Shown here in pieces: positions 1-8,901 of a stretch of DNA of 46,089 nt. The translations under genes were made by a program, and so were the position numbers. Position 1 is the first letter of the stretch. Each line of letters begins with the position of its first letter. The notes under the pieces are model-generated. The model saw nothing but the letters and a program-made list of their open reading frames with translations, did no database searches and had not been told where the DNA came from. Origin of the DNA: an uncultured Planctomycetota bacterium (GTDB lineage Bacteria; Planctomycetota; Planctomycetia; Gemmatales; HRBIN36); the NCBI GenBank assembly GCA_937944855.1, contig CALFAY010000017.1, positions 1-46,089 on the forward strand, in the 5' to 3' direction.

Positions 1-510
1 TCCGCGGCTCCATGACCAACCACCCAAGAAGGTGCCTTCCTTACAGCCGCACTGTCATGTCTCTTGTTCGCCGTCACCCGCCGCAGTCGCTCCAAAGGCC
101 GTGCCCGCACTCCGACCCCCGGGGATACTTGATCCCTATCAGTAGCACCATCTGACCGCCCTGCAAGTCACAGGCCGGACAGTAGGCGCAAGTGGATCCG
201 TTGCCACACCCTGGCTGTGGTCCATTCCTTGAGCCGTCGCAGGCAGGTCTTGTACGAGCAGCCCATCTCCCGCGGCAGGTCGCCCCAGGCGATGCCGGTC
301 TTCAGCAGGAACAGGATGGCTGCCAGGATGATGCGGTTGTCGATAGCCGGTCGGCCCCTAGGCGGCGAGCGTGGCTGCTGGGGAACGAAACCCTGGATGG
401 CGTTCCACAGGTCGTCCGTAAGCACTTGCCGGGCCATGTGTACTCCTCCATGACTGGGCCGAAGTAGTATGGCAGACAGGAGCTTATCCGGTTAGAGGAC
501 TTTTGTCCCG
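1..510 (-). mobile_element. Remnant of an IS5-type insertion sequence
   Basis: The only recognisable part is the N-terminal transposase frame at 168-437. To its left, reading on the minus strand down to position 1, I find no catalytic DDE region in any frame, only short frames with stops, so the element is degenerate or its remainder lies outside the window. On the start-codon side a sequence near 475-500 (ctaaccggataag on the minus strand) could be part of a terminal repeat, but the partner end is not visible, so both boundaries given here are approximate. Confidence 0.4.
168..437 (-). CDS. IS5-family transposase, N-terminal part only (truncated)
   Basis: This 89-residue frame matches the N-terminal domain of IS5-family transposases (DUF4096 type): a start like MARQVLTDDLWNAIQ, a GRPAIDNR segment, and an ILFLLKTGIAWGDLP-type helix followed by a cysteine- and arginine-rich DNA-binding segment. 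Full transposases of this family run to about 250-280 residues and carry a DDE catalytic core. Here a stop follows soon after the DNA-binding region and no core is visible downstream. It is either the orfA half of a frameshifted element that has decayed or a plain truncation. It is unlikely to be active and appears unrelated to the neighbouring two-component genes. Confidence 0.7.
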   Translation of the reverse strand: MARQVLTDDLWNAIQGFVPQQPRSPPRGRPAIDNRIILAAILFLLKTGIAWGDLPREMGCSYKTCLRRLKEWTTARVWQRIHLRLLSGL

Positions 511-624
511 TGGGTCTTAGTCCGTCCGGTTTTTCATTACGCAACGCGGTCCAATCTCGGGTTATGCGTCAAGACGAGGTGTCTCGCGAAGTGCAGCCGG
601 GCTACCGCCCGCAAACGACGCCGA

Positions 625-1536
625 TCAGCGTCGCTGGGTGACAGGATGATTGGCCACCCCAGCATGGCCATTGCGCGCCGCCGAGGAGCCTCGACTTCTG
701 CGACGACGCTCAAGCGGAAAACGTAGCTCAAAACGGGTAGGAAGCCCTGGTTCGGAGAATGCGTGGATCGTGCCGTCGTGCAGTTGAGCGATTCGCCAAA
801 CCTTGGCCAGACCGAGTCCCTTCCCACGCCCGGCAGAGCGGCCGGAGTAGAAGGGATCGAATAGGTGCTCACGCTGTTCTTCCGTGAATCCCCGACCACT
901 GTCCAGAACGGCGAAGACAGCATAAGTGCTGTCCGAAGTGATTCGATACGTCACCCAACCGCCCGGGGGTGCAGCTTGTACCGCGTTGCGAAGCAACTCG
1001 GTCATCGCCTCCTGGAGCAAAGTACGATCCCCTTGGACGGTTAACGGCTGAACGGGAGATCGTCGTTTCAGTCGCACTTTGCGCATCCTTGCCAGGGACT
1101 CCACCTCGGCCCAGGCTTTGGCGGCAAGGGTATTCAGAGGAATGGACGAAAGCCGGGACTTGCGGCCCTTGGCAACGAAGAGCAGATCGCGCAAAAGTTG
1201 ATGAATCTGCTTTGCCTTGGCGACGATTTTGAGAAGGGAGTGACGACGTTCGGGAACGGCCTCGTTTTTGAGCAAGTGTTGGGCTTCGCCGACGATGACC
1301 GCCAAAGGAGTGTTGATTTCGTGGGCAGCTCCGGCTGCCAGTTCGGCCAGGGAGGCCAACTTGCGGTCCACAAAACGGGCTTCTTCCTGCTTCAGAAGAG
1401 TCAGCAGCGGAGCGCGTAGATTGTTCAGAATGGCTTCGATCGTCTGCTGTTGGGGCAGGGAAGCCGAGCCTTCGTCCGCTCCAGCGAGCGAAGGATTTCG
1501 GGAAGCCATGATACCGTCCCTGGCGAGGGGCCTCAC
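625..1536 (-). CDS. Soluble sensor histidine kinase (HisKA-HATPase)
   Basis: A 303-residue kinase that should autophosphorylate and pass phosphate to a response regulator. The H-box AHEINTPLA places the phospho-accepting His at about residue 72. The N-box ELLRNAVQAA has its Asn near 184, and the G1 (DSGRGF, about 212), F (LFDPFYS) and G2 (GKGLGLA) boxes follow in order. There is no membrane segment and no PAS or GAF domain. Only about 50 residues of predicted helix precede the H-box, so any signal is cytoplasmic or comes from a partner. The GTG at 1536 is chosen because AGGAG lies 8 nt upstream; an ATG at 1509 is possible. The C-terminus is a basic Arg/Ser-rich tail. The HTH-receiver gene lies 215 bp upstream on the same strand and is the obvious partner. 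Confidence 0.85.
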   Translation of the reverse strand: MRPLARDGIMASRNPSLAGADEGSASLPQQQTIEAILNNLRAPLLTLLKQEEARFVDRKLASLAELAAGAAHEINTPLAVIVGEAQHLLKNEAVPERRHSLLKIVAKAKQIHQLLRDLLFVAKGRKSRLSSIPLNTLAAKAWAEVESLARMRKVRLKRRSPVQPLTVQGDRTLLQEAMTELLRNAVQAAPPGGWVTYRITSDSTYAVFAVLDSGRGFTEEQREHLFDPFYSGRSAGRGKGLGLAKVWRIAQLHDGTIHAFSEPGLPTRFELRFPLERRRRSRGSSAARNGHAGVANHPVTQRR

Positions 1537-1579
1537 CCGCGTTGCTCCTGCGACCGAAACTACAGGGGCGAGTTTTGCA

Positions 1580-1617
1580 CCAGCCTGAGCAGGGCGCTGG
1601 CACCCTGCTCAGGCTGG
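1580..1617. repeat. 15-bp perfect inverted repeat between regulator and kinase genes
   Basis: The arms at 1580-1594 (CCAGCCTGAGCAGGG) and 1603-1617 (CCCTGCTCAGGCTGG) are exactly complementary around an 8-nt loop. Neither strand has a U-run directly after the stem, so it is not a classical intrinsic terminator. In the transcript of the two minus-strand genes it would form a very stable hairpin about 45 nt upstream of the kinase start codon. A role in partial termination, RNA processing or stability is inference. Confidence 0.8.
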
Positions 1618-1751
1618 CGGTAATCTGAGATACTAGGCAGCTTCCATCTCGGGTCGTCCAGCAAGGATTCAGGTCCGCTCACGAAGCTTGCCGTTCGGGC
1701 AAGTGGGCTGCCGCGACGGGAAGCGAAGGTTGCAGCACTAGCGAGCCATTA

Positions 1752-2339
1752 CTACGCGGTGGCCGTCCTCATCGACTCGATTTCAAGCTGGGCACACATC
1801 CGCTCGATCAATTCCTCGATGTCGAAGGGCTTGTGCAGGAAGTCGTCGGCCCCGGCTTCCTTCAGCTCTTGGATCTTGTCCTCCTCGATCATGCCGCTGA
1901 TGCAAATGATCCGCACGTCTTCCAGGGAGCTGTCCGCCCGGACGCGATGACAGACCTCTTTGCCATTGATGTCCGGCAGCATGACGTCGAGGACGATCAG
2001 ATCGGGACGGTACTCCTTGACGAGCATGCCGGCATCGAAGCCATTGGTGGCGACGCGGACTTCGAACCGTCCGTCGTCTTCGAGCACTTTGGTCATCATC
2101 TCGACCAAGTCCGGATCGTCGTCCACCAGGAGGACCTTGCGCTTGCCGCTTTCGAGGGCATCGGTGGGAATGCCGTTGTCCTTCATGAACTTGTACAGCG
2201 CTTCGCGGGGAATGCGGCGGAAGCGAGATCCGGGAACCCGGAAGCCCTTGAGCTGCCCGTTGTCGAAACAACGGATGATGGTCTGCTGACTGACCTTGCA
2301 GATTTTGGCCGCTTCGCCTGTCGTGAATACAGTCTTCAT
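1752..2339 (-). CDS. Response regulator with N-terminal excisionase/MerR-like HTH and C-terminal receiver
   Basis: Starting at the ATG at 2339, the protein is 195 residues; two GTG codons, at 2351 and 2348, would add four. Residues 1-55 (KTVFTTGEAAKICKV, ending RRIPREALYKFM) are a winged-helix excisionase/MerR-type DNA-binding domain. Residues 66-190 are a CheY-like receiver with acidic DDD near 73-75, the phospho-acceptor Asp in VLDVMLPD near 118, a switch Ser in CISG and the conserved Lys in LHKPF. The order is reversed compared with most regulators, where the receiver comes first. The partner kinase follows downstream on the same strand. A small inverted repeat (CCCGGC/GCCGGG, 2359-2376) sits just upstream of the start and may lie in the leader. 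The family is common in planctomycetes, but its targets are unknown to me. Confidence 0.85.
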   Translation of the reverse strand: MKTVFTTGEAAKICKVSQQTIIRCFDNGQLKGFRVPGSRFRRIPREALYKFMKDNGIPTDALESGKRKVLLVDDDPDLVEMMTKVLEDDGRFEVRVATNGFDAGMLVKEYRPDLIVLDVMLPDINGKEVCHRVRADSSLEDVRIICISGMIEEDKIQELKEAGADDFLHKPFDIEELIERMCAQLEIESMRTATA

Positions 2340-2580
2340 GGTTCTCACCACCCCTTATCCCGGCTTATCCGCCGGGGAAACACGGATCCGGTCCTGCGCG
2401 CAGCCTTGCCGACAAGACTGGGAGACCGAGTTCTTCCCTGAATGCCTCACGCTCAATTCCTTGAGCACACCGTCTCGTGGTCGCTAACCGTTGCCAACTC
2501 GGCCAGCGTCATTCGGTTGAGGGCGACAGGCCGGGTAGTAGCGAACGCGTTCCCGGCAATTCAACCAGCCTCACGGGATG

Positions 2581-2596
2581 TGGCACGAAAGTTGCT
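2581..2596 (+). promoter_or_regulatory. Sigma-54 (RpoN) -24/-12 promoter
   Basis: TGGCACGAAAGTTGCT matches the RpoN consensus TGGCACG-N4-TTGC[A/T] at every defined position, with GG at 2582-2583 and GC at 2594-2595 separated by exactly 10 bp. Transcription would start near 2607 and run rightward into the antisense side of mnmG. No coding gene is evident there, and no enhancer-binding activator is encoded in the window. The match is direct; its activity is inferred. Confidence 0.6.
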
Positions 2597-2755
2597 TACC
2601 TCTCCCCGTGCGATACTCAGCTTCGCTTCGCCAACCCAAGTACCGCATTTTCTTGCCATACCGATTCTACCGTGTCGGTTGTCCGAGTCAATGCGATTTG
2701 GCTCTCCGGGTTGACGCAACTTGTTCACCTTCAAAAACTTTGCTGGACGCTGGCC

Positions 2756-2783
2756 CGGACTGGGCCCTGTCTTTCCCAGTCCG
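2756..2783. repeat. 9-bp perfect hairpin downstream of the sigma-54 site
   Basis: CGGACTGGG (2756-2764) and CCCAGTCCG (2775-2783) pair perfectly around a 10-nt loop. No U-run follows on either strand, so it is not a standard terminator. It begins about 150 nt after the predicted sigma-54 start and could be a structural element of a short RNA. Confidence 0.45.
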
Positions 2784-2907
2784 CGCGTCAATGCCAGCCT
2801 GCCCAAACCGCCCCTATTGCTTCACGAACGTCAATTATTCTGATTCGCGCGGTGCGGGCGGATTATGCCCATCCCCGAAGTGCCGTCCCAGGTGTGTCAC
2901 CTAAATG

Positions 2908-4896
2908 TCAGATTGACGCACTTTTGTCAATCGCAGCCCGGCCTCCATCTTCTCTCATTGACTTCTCGCCGGACGGTTGCACTGTGCTGCGCGGATGCTC
3001 AAGGTAAAGCAAGAGCACTGCCAGGTCTGCCGTGCTGAGTCCGCTGATCCGGCTGGCCTGCCCCAGGGTTCGTGGCCGCACACGCTGCAACTGCTCGCGG
3101 GCCTCGGCCCGAAGCTGGGGAACCGCTGTGAAGTCGAAAGTTTCGGGGATGATCCGGCTTTCCATCCGTTTGAAACGCTCTAGCTGGGCCGCTTGCCGTT
3201 CGATGTACCCGACATACTTCGCGTCCAGGACCACTTGTTGAATGGCCTGCCGGTGCTTCGACCAGGCGCGCAGTTCGGGGGCCGTGCTCTCCAGTTGTTC
3301 CCAGGTCACTTCCGGTCGTCGCAACCATTGATAGAGCGTGACCCCCTCATGGCGGCGGGAGTGCAGAAAGGCCGTGATGGCTGCAATCGCTTCTTCCTTG
3401 GCCGTCAAACGCCTCCAGGCCTCCTCGCTTACCAGACCTACCCGGCGTCCAAGGGGGGTCAGTCTTCGATCCGCGTTGTCGTGTCGCATGAGCAGACGAT
3501 ATTCGGCCCGGGAGGTGAACATGCGATACGGTTCGTCCACCCCTCGGGTCACCAAATCGTCGATCAAAACTCCGATGTAAGCCTGTGAGCGATCCAGAAT
3601 GAGAGGCGGCTCCCCATTGAGCTTGAGGGCGGCATTGATACCCGCCATCAGGCCTTGAGCAGCGGCCTCTTCGTAACCCGTGGTGCCGTTGATCTGTCCT
3701 GCGAAAAAAAGTCCGCTTACCAGTTTGGTTTCCAGCGTGGGCAGCAACTGCGTCGGGGGCGCATAGTCATACTCCACCGCGTAGCCGAAGCGCATGATTT
3801 CCGCCCGTTCCAGGCCCACAATCAAGCGGATCATCGCCTCCTGCACGTCGCGGGGGAGGCTGGTGCTGATTCCATTGCAGTAGTATTCCAGCGTGTTGTA
3901 GCCTTCAGGCTCCAAAAAGATCTGATGACGATCTTTCTCAGCGAAGCGGACTACTTTGTCTTCGATGGACGGGCAGTAGCGTGGCCCCCTGCTTCGGATC
4001 TGCCCGGAGTACATGGGGGCGCGGTGCAGATTGGCCCGGATAAGATCATGCACCGCCGAGTTGGTGTAAGTGATGTAGCATGGTAACTGGTGCTGTGTAA
4101 TTCGTTCTGTGGCGAAGCTGAACGGCTGCGGGTCGTCATCGCCCGGTTGTGGTTCAAGCACGGAGAAATTGATGGTCCGGCCATTGAGCCGACAAGGGGT
4201 GCCGGTCTTAAACCGACCCAACTGGAATCCGACCCGCTGCAAGCTGCGGCTGAGATCCTCGGCCGCATTCTCCCCCGCCCGGCCACCCCGGCTCTTGCTC
4301 TCGCCGGTGTGCATAATGGCCTGAAGGAACGTGCCGGTCGTGAGAATCACCGCCCTGGCTCGATAAACGGTATCCCCGGCGCAACGCACGCCGAAGACTT
4401 GGAACCTGGCAAGGTTCCCATCGTTGGTTGTCGCCCCCACTGCCTCCGTGTTCAGTTCGAGGTCTTTTTGACCCGCTCGGAGCTCTTCGACCTCGATGGC
4501 TTGCACGATTTCCTGACGGAGCGTCAAGAGTTGCTGCTGCTCGACGAGATGCTTCATTGTGAACTGATAGAGTTTCTTGTCGCATTGTGCCCGCGGACTG
4601 TGCATGGCCGGTCCCTTGGCCCGGTTCAGCATCCGAAATTGCAGCCCGGCGAGGTCCGTGACGCGGCCCATCACTCCGCCGAGGGCGTCGATTTCGCGGA
4701 CGATCTGCCCTTTCGCTACGCCTCCGATGGCCGGATTGCAGCTCATGGCGGCCACCGTGTCGCAGTTCATGGTCAACAGAGCCGTGCGCAGCCCTAGCTT
4801 CGCCGCCGCCATTGCCGCTTCCACACCGGCATGACCTGCTCCGACCACGACGACATCGAAGTCGTAAGTCAAACTGCCCATGACGTCCCCAGCCAA
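2908..4896 (-). CDS. mnmG: tRNA uridine 5-carboxymethylaminomethyl modification enzyme MnmG (GidA)
   Basis: MnmG, with MnmE, installs the cmnm5 group on the wobble uridine of certain tRNAs in the cytoplasm, using FAD, NADH and methylene-tetrahydrofolate. The 662-residue product has the usual family length plus a short extension. It shows the FAD-binding [14 protein letters not shown] at about 15-28, the SCNPAIGG block with its conserved Cys at about 53, GRFKTGTP, the [10 protein letters not shown] block, and the C-terminal helical region ([17 protein letters not shown]-like [10 protein letters not shown]). The TTG at 4896 is preceded by GGAGG with a long 12-nt spacer. The ATG at 4881 is an alternative and would remove only five residues. 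No mnmE lies in the window. The gene is divergent from the bifunctional-nuclease gene. Confidence 0.95.
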   Translation of the reverse strand: MAGDVMGSLTYDFDVVVVGAGHAGVEAAMAAAKLGLRTALLTMNCDTVAAMSCNPAIGGVAKGQIVREIDALGGVMGRVTDLAGLQFRMLNRAKGPAMHSPRAQCDKKLYQFTMKHLVEQQQLLTLRQEIVQAIEVEELRAGQKDLELNTEAVGATTNDGNLARFQVFGVRCAGDTVYRARAVILTTGTFLQAIMHTGESKSRGGRAGENAAEDLSRSLQRVGFQLGRFKTGTPCRLNGRTINFSVLEPQPGDDDPQPFSFATERITQHQLPCYITYTNSAVHDLIRANLHRAPMYSGQIRSRGPRYCPSIEDKVVRFAEKDRHQIFLEPEGYNTLEYYCNGISTSLPRDVQEAMIRLIVGLERAEIMRFGYAVEYDYAPPTQLLPTLETKLVSGLFFAGQINGTTGYEEAAAQGLMAGINAALKLNGEPPLILDRSQAYIGVLIDDLVTRGVDEPYRMFTSRAEYRLLMRHDNADRRLTPLGRRVGLVSEEAWRRLTAKEEAIAAITAFLHSRRHEGVTLYQWLRRPEVTWEQLESTAPELRAWSKHRQAIQQVVLDAKYVGYIERQAAQLERFKRMESRIIPETFDFTAVPQLRAEAREQLQRVRPRTLGQASRISGLSTADLAVLLLYLEHPRSTVQPSGEKSMREDGGRAAIDKSASI

Positions 4897-5045
4897 GCGT
4901 TAGATTTTCCTCCGACAGAGTCATTCTAACGCCGAAGCAGCATGGAACCGATCCCGGCCCAGGTCAGCCAGCAAGCTCGGTTCGTTTCCCCCAGCGGGCC
5001 TTCGAGCAGTTGTCCAAAGGCCCACGCTCGGAGCCTTAGCATTGC

Positions 5046-5075
5046 TTGACCACCTTCCTCGTGGCGTCATAAGAT
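5046..5075 (+). promoter_or_regulatory. Candidate sigma-70-type promoter for the bifunctional nuclease gene
   Basis: TTGACC at 5046-5051 and TAAGAT at 5070-5075 are separated by 18 bp. Transcription would start near 5082, about 60 nt before the chosen GTG start. The -35 box matches 5 of 6 consensus bases and the -10 box 4 of 6. Confidence 0.45.
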
Positions 5076-5141
5076 GGCCTGAGGATCGCCAAGAAGGACG
5101 GCATGGGGTCTGATTCGGGTGGCAGAGCCAAGGAGACAGCC

Positions 5142-5540
5142 GTGCCTGTGCAAATGGAACTGCGGCGCATCGTCATCAGCGAAATTCAGGACCAGCAGTT
5201 CATCGTCCTGAAAGAGGTGGACGGCGACCGCAACTTTCCCATCGTCATCGGACTGTTCGAGGCAAGCAGCATCGAACGGCGAGTCAAGGGTCTGACCTCG
5301 CCGCGGCCTCTGACCCATGACCTGATCGGCAACATCGTCGCCCAGATGGGCGGCGAGGTTCAGGACGTGTACATCAACGAGTTAAGGGACCACACTTACT
5401 ACGCCCGGCTCCGCATCCGCATGGACGGTGAACTGATCGAAGTGGATGCCCGGCCCAGCGACGCCATTGCCGTCGCTGTCACTCTTAAGGTGCCTATCTA
5501 CGTTTCAGAAGAAGTACTCAGCGAAGTTTGCGGTGAGTGA
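5142..5540 (+). CDS. Bifunctional nuclease family (DUF151/BFN) protein
   Basis: The family is a small alpha/beta fold; plant and bacterial members have been reported with RNase/DNase activity, but the cellular role in bacteria is unclear. The core [37 protein letters not shown], the conserved HDLI segment and the closing [20 protein letters not shown] block are all present. The GTG at 5142 is chosen because AAGGAG (5130-5135) sits 6 nt upstream, giving 132 residues that begin close to the domain. An ATG at 5103 would add 13 residues lacking family character. The 3' end overlaps the convergent thioredoxin-like gene by 43 bp. Confidence 0.88.
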   Translation: MPVQMELRRIVISEIQDQQFIVLKEVDGDRNFPIVIGLFEASSIERRVKGLTSPRPLTHDLIGNIVAQMGGEVQDVYINELRDHTYYARLRIRMDGELIEVDARPSDAIAVAVTLKVPIYVSEEVLSEVCGE

Positions 5541-7606
5541 ACGCCTGTCCCCTTGCGAAGCGCGTCCAGACCGACCAGCGGCTGAGAGCAAGTGAAATCA
5601 CGGCAGACGTAAGTTGTGACTTGCTCGTCCACGACCGATTTCTCCGCGAACAGAGGAATCAGCCCGACGACTCTTTGCCGCTCCTCCGAGGGAAGTTCCG
5701 TGTTGAGATAGGCCACGACTTTGTTGGGCCGAAAGCCGTGGCGGACGAGGCGTAGAACTTCCTGCGTATCCGCCCGGCTGCCTGCCCCAACGACAGCGAT
5801 TTCGTCCACGGGTCCGAGGTGGAAATCGAGAGCAACGAGCATCTGTCCAAAGGCGAGGGGGGCGGCTTCGATCTGGTTGCGGAACAGCCGCAGTGTTCGA
5901 ACGGCCTTGTCCTCAAGGTCTCTTCGGCCGGTCAGTTTGGCGAGCCGGAGAAAGGTCGTGACAGCCATCGAGTTTCCGCTCGGGGTCGAGCCGTCGTGCG
6001 TGTCCTTGGGTCGGACAATGAGCGACTCGTGGTCCTTGCTAACGAAGAAGAATCCGCCCTCGGCCTCGTCCCAGTAATCCTGGACCAGAATCTGCGCCAG
6101 CTCCAGCGCGGACCTGATCCAGTCGGCCTCAAAATCCATTTCGTAGAGCGTGACCAAGGCATCGAGCAGACAGGCGTAATCCTCACAGTAGGCCTGCAAC
6201 TTCGGTTCCGCGCCGGGCGAGACGGTTCGGAAGAGACGGCCATCGGAACCACGGAGCCTCGTCAAGACGAAGCGGGCCGCCCGGCGTGCCACCTCGCCGT
6301 ATCGGGAATCCAGCACCTGGCCAGCCTGGGCGAAGGCAGTGATCATCAGACCGTTCCAGGCCGTCAGGATTTTGTCGTCTCGGAGCGGCCGAACCCGGCG
6401 GTCTCGGACTGCCAGGAGCTTTTTTCGGAGCGTTCGCAGTTTGTCTTCAAGCTCGGATTCGCCGACCCCCAGAAGCCGGGCGTCCTGGGCTAGCGTCTTT
6501 GGCCGGTTCAGGATGTTTCGGCCTTCCCAGTTGCCCGGCTCGGTGACGTCATACACGGCGGCAAACAGCTCTGCATCTTCTCCCAAAGCCGCCCTTACTT
6601 CGTCGATGGTCCAGACATAGTATTTGCCCTCCTCCCCCTCACTGTCGGCGTCCAGGGTGCTGTAGAAGCCGCCTTCGGGATCGGTCATCTCCCGCTCGAC
6701 CCAGGCCAGCGTCTCCTCGGCGACGCGGCGATACTCGGCCTTGCCCATGCCCTGGTAGGCTTCGAGGTAGATCTGGGCGAGCAAGGCGTTGTCGTAGAGC
6801 ATTTTCTCGAAGTGGGGAACGAGCCAGCGGGCATCGGTGCTGTAACGGTGGAACCCGCCGCCGAGGTGGTCGTAGATGCCTCCCCGTGCCATGCGGTCGA
6901 GCGTCACTTCCACCATTTCCAAGGCTTGAGGGTCTTGGAATCGCTTAGCCGCTCGGAGCAGCAGCTTTAGCTCGAAGGGGTGGGGAAACTTGGGTGCTCG
7001 GCCGAACCCGCCATAATGCGGGTCGAAGGCCCGGTCGAGTGTCACCACGGCGGCGCGAAGCAGATCTTCGGAAGGATCGCCGCCGTCATCGTGAAGTCGA
7101 GCGTGTTCGCGGAGATGCTCGGTCACGGCTTCGGCCTGATGAACCAGCTGGTCCCGGTGTTCCAGCCAGGCGGAGGCCAAGGCCCGGAGGACACGCTTGA
7201 AGCCTGGTCGGCCGTAGCGGTCGTCGGGCGGGAAGTAGGTTCCGGCAAAGAACGGTTTGAGGTCAGGTGTCAGCCAGACGGACATCGGCCAGCCGCCTTG
7301 TCCGGTCATGGCCAGGACGGCATCCATGTAAATCTGGTCGAGGTCCGGCCGCTCTTCCCGGTCCACCTTGATGTTGATGAAATGCTGGTTCATCAGTTCA
7401 GCGATTTCGGGATCGCTGAAGCTCTCGTGTTCCATCACATGACACCAATGGCAAGCCGAGTAGCCGATGCTGAGAAAGATCGGCTTATTCTCCCCCCGGG
7501 CGCGCTCCAGGGCTTCCTTTCCCCAGGGATACCAGTCCACGGGATTGCCGGCGTGTTGGCGAAGGTACGGACTGGTTTCGTGTTGCAGCCGGTTGTGTGG
7601 AGACAT
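5498..7606 (-). CDS. Thioredoxin domain-containing protein, YyaL/DUF255 (SPATA20-like) family
   Basis: A protein of about 702 residues, typical for the family. The N-terminus has the hallmark [21 protein letters not shown], followed by the thioredoxin-like [10 protein letters not shown] with a CxxC pair at about 52 and 55, then [15 protein letters not shown] and [24 protein letters not shown] segments. The remainder (for example [17 protein letters not shown] and [12 protein letters not shown]) forms an (alpha/alpha)6 barrel like N-acylglucosamine 2-epimerases. Cytoplasmic; biochemical function unknown. The ATG at 7606 is preferred because the family motif begins there; an upstream TTG at 7654 would add 16 unsupported residues. 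The gene is divergent from dxr and convergent with, overlapping, the bifunctional-nuclease gene. Confidence 0.92.
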   Translation of the reverse strand: MSPHNRLQHETSPYLRQHAGNPVDWYPWGKEALERARGENKPIFLSIGYSACHWCHVMEHESFSDPEIAELMNQHFINIKVDREERPDLDQIYMDAVLAMTGQGGWPMSVWLTPDLKPFFAGTYFPPDDRYGRPGFKRVLRALASAWLEHRDQLVHQAEAVTEHLREHARLHDDGGDPSEDLLRAAVVTLDRAFDPHYGGFGRAPKFPHPFELKLLLRAAKRFQDPQALEMVEVTLDRMARGGIYDHLGGGFHRYSTDARWLVPHFEKMLYDNALLAQIYLEAYQGMGKAEYRRVAEETLAWVEREMTDPEGGFYSTLDADSEGEEGKYYVWTIDEVRAALGEDAELFAAVYDVTEPGNWEGRNILNRPKTLAQDARLLGVGESELEDKLRTLRKKLLAVRDRRVRPLRDDKILTAWNGLMITAFAQAGQVLDSRYGEVARRAARFVLTRLRGSDGRLFRTVSPGAEPKLQAYCEDYACLLDALVTLYEMDFEADWIRSALELAQILVQDYWDEAEGGFFFVSKDHESLIVRPKDTHDGSTPSGNSMAVTTFLRLAKLTGRRDLEDKAVRTLRLFRNQIEAAPLAFGQMLVALDFHLGPVDEIAVVGAGSRADTQEVLRLVRHGFRPNKVVAYLNTELPSEERQRVVGLIPLFAEKSVVDEQVTTYVCRDFTCSQPLVGLDALRKGTGVHSPQTSLSTSSET

Positions 7607-7743
7607 GGAGCACCCAGGGTTGGTAACAAAAATGGGCCAGGAGTCTTGAGTCAAGGTCGGGATTCCGATCCCGAAGTCAAGGCAGAATTACCAACCCGTC
7701 TGCCCGCCTTGTAGTAACTGCTAACGACCGCTAACTTACCACC

Positions 7744-8901
7744 ATGCCTACACGACGCCGCATCGCCGTACTCGGTTCGACCGGCTCGATCGGAACCAGC
7801 ACACTGGATGTGATCGCTCATTGTTCCGACCGCCTGGAGTTGGTAGGGCTTAGCGCTCACTCGAACCTGGAACTGCTGGCAGAGCAAGTGGCCCGGTATC
7901 GTCCACGCCTCGTTGTGCTGACCGATCCCGAGACCCAGGGGTTGGCAAGTTCGCTTCCTCCGGGGCCGTGCAAAGTGCTGGTCGGCGATAAAGGCGTTCG
8001 AGAAATGGTTTCCGATCCCGAAGTGGACACGGTCGTCGTGGCCATCGTTGGAGCGGCAGGGTTGCTGGGGACTTTGGCTGCCGTCGAGGCCGGCAAGACC
8101 GTGGCCGTCGCCAACAAGGAAACCTTGGTCATGGCTGGACCGCTGGTCATGGGCCGGGCCAACGAATGCGGCGCGACCATCGTGCCAATCGACAGCGAAC
8201 ACAGCGCCATCTTTCAACTGCTGCAATGCGGACGACGGCAAGATGTCGAACGCCTGGTGCTGACCGGCAGCGGGGGGCCGTTTCGCGGCAAGAAAGCAGC
8301 GGACCTGGAAAACGTTACCGTCGAAGAGGCCCTGCGGCATCCGACCTGGCGCATGGGGCGGAAGATCACCATTGACTCCGCGACGCTGATGAACAAGGCC
8401 CTGGAGATCATCGAGGCCCGCTGGTTGTTCGGCATGTCGGCGGAGCAGATCGGCGTGGTGATCCATCCGGAGTCCATTGTCCATTCGTTCGTCGAATTCC
8501 AGGACGGCTCGGTGTTGGCCCAGCTTTCACCGCCCGATATGCGGTTGCCGATCCAGTACGCCTTGCTTTATCCGGAGCGGGTGCCGGGACCGTCGCGGCG
8601 TCTGGATTGGGCCGCCTTGCGAGTTTTGCATTTCGAGCCGCCAGACCCAGAAACTTTCCCAGCGATACAATTGGGCTATGAGACGGCCCGGCGCGGGGGC
8701 ACCTGCGGAGCGGTCCTCAACGCCGCCAACGAAGCTGCCGTGCAACGATTCCTGGCCGGAACCTTGCGGTTTTTGGACATCACCCGAGTCTGTCGTGCCG
8801 TCCTGGAGTCCCATGCTTTCAGTGCCCAGCCCAGCCTGGAGGAACTCCTTGCCCTCGATCGCTGGGCCAGACAGGAGGTAGAGAATTGGCCGCGTGGTTG
8901 A
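7744..8901 (+). CDS. dxr: 1-deoxy-D-xylulose 5-phosphate reductoisomerase
   Basis: Dxr performs the committed step of the MEP isoprenoid pathway, converting DXP to 2-C-methyl-D-erythritol 4-phosphate with NADPH and a divalent metal. The 385-residue product has the nucleotide-binding GSTGSIGTSTLDV (about 11-23), NKETLV at 124, the metal ligands in IDSEHSAIFQ (Asp150, Glu152), LTGSGGPFR, KITIDSATLMNKALEIIEA with the third acidic ligand near 221, and HPESIVHSFVEFQDGS. All catalytic positions look intact. No clear Shine-Dalgarno precedes the ATG. The last 16 bp overlap the start of rseP, an arrangement that implies translational coupling and is consistent with the dxr-rseP pairing seen in many bacteria. 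Confidence 0.96.
   Translation: MPTRRRIAVLGSTGSIGTSTLDVIAHCSDRLELVGLSAHSNLELLAEQVARYRPRLVVLTDPETQGLASSLPPGPCKVLVGDKGVREMVSDPEVDTVVVAIVGAAGLLGTLAAVEAGKTVAVANKETLVMAGPLVMGRANECGATIVPIDSEHSAIFQLLQCGRRQDVERLVLTGSGGPFRGKKAADLENVTVEEALRHPTWRMGRKITIDSATLMNKALEIIEARWLFGMSAEQIGVVIHPESIVHSFVEFQDGSVLAQLSPPDMRLPIQYALLYPERVPGPSRRLDWAALRVLHFEPPDPETFPAIQLGYETARRGGTCGAVLNAANEAAVQRFLAGTLRFLDITRVCRAVLESHAFSAQPSLEELLALDRWARQEVENWPRG

Larger units (their letters stand above)
2352..2907. other. 556-bp non-coding stretch between the two-component genes and mnmG
   Basis: Both strands contain only short frames without recognisable protein character. The interval holds a consensus sigma-54 promoter on the plus strand (2581-2596), a 9-bp perfect hairpin (2756-2783), and presumably the minus-strand promoter of the regulator gene, which I could not place. 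No protein gene is visible downstream of the sigma-54 site on its strand, so a small RNA or a leader is possible but unproven. Confidence 0.6.

Noticed and set aside
1..167. Catalytic (orfB) half of the IS5 transposase
   Set aside because: The three minus-strand frames contain stops or sequence with no DDE-type motifs.
2578..2904. 108-codon plus-strand frame overlapping the sigma-54 site
   Set aside because: Its start codon lies before the predicted transcription start, so that promoter could not express it, and the product has random composition.
2911..2932. GATTGAC/GTCAATC hairpin as the mnmG terminator
   Set aside because: The stem is only 7 bp, lies within the coding end, and no U-run follows.
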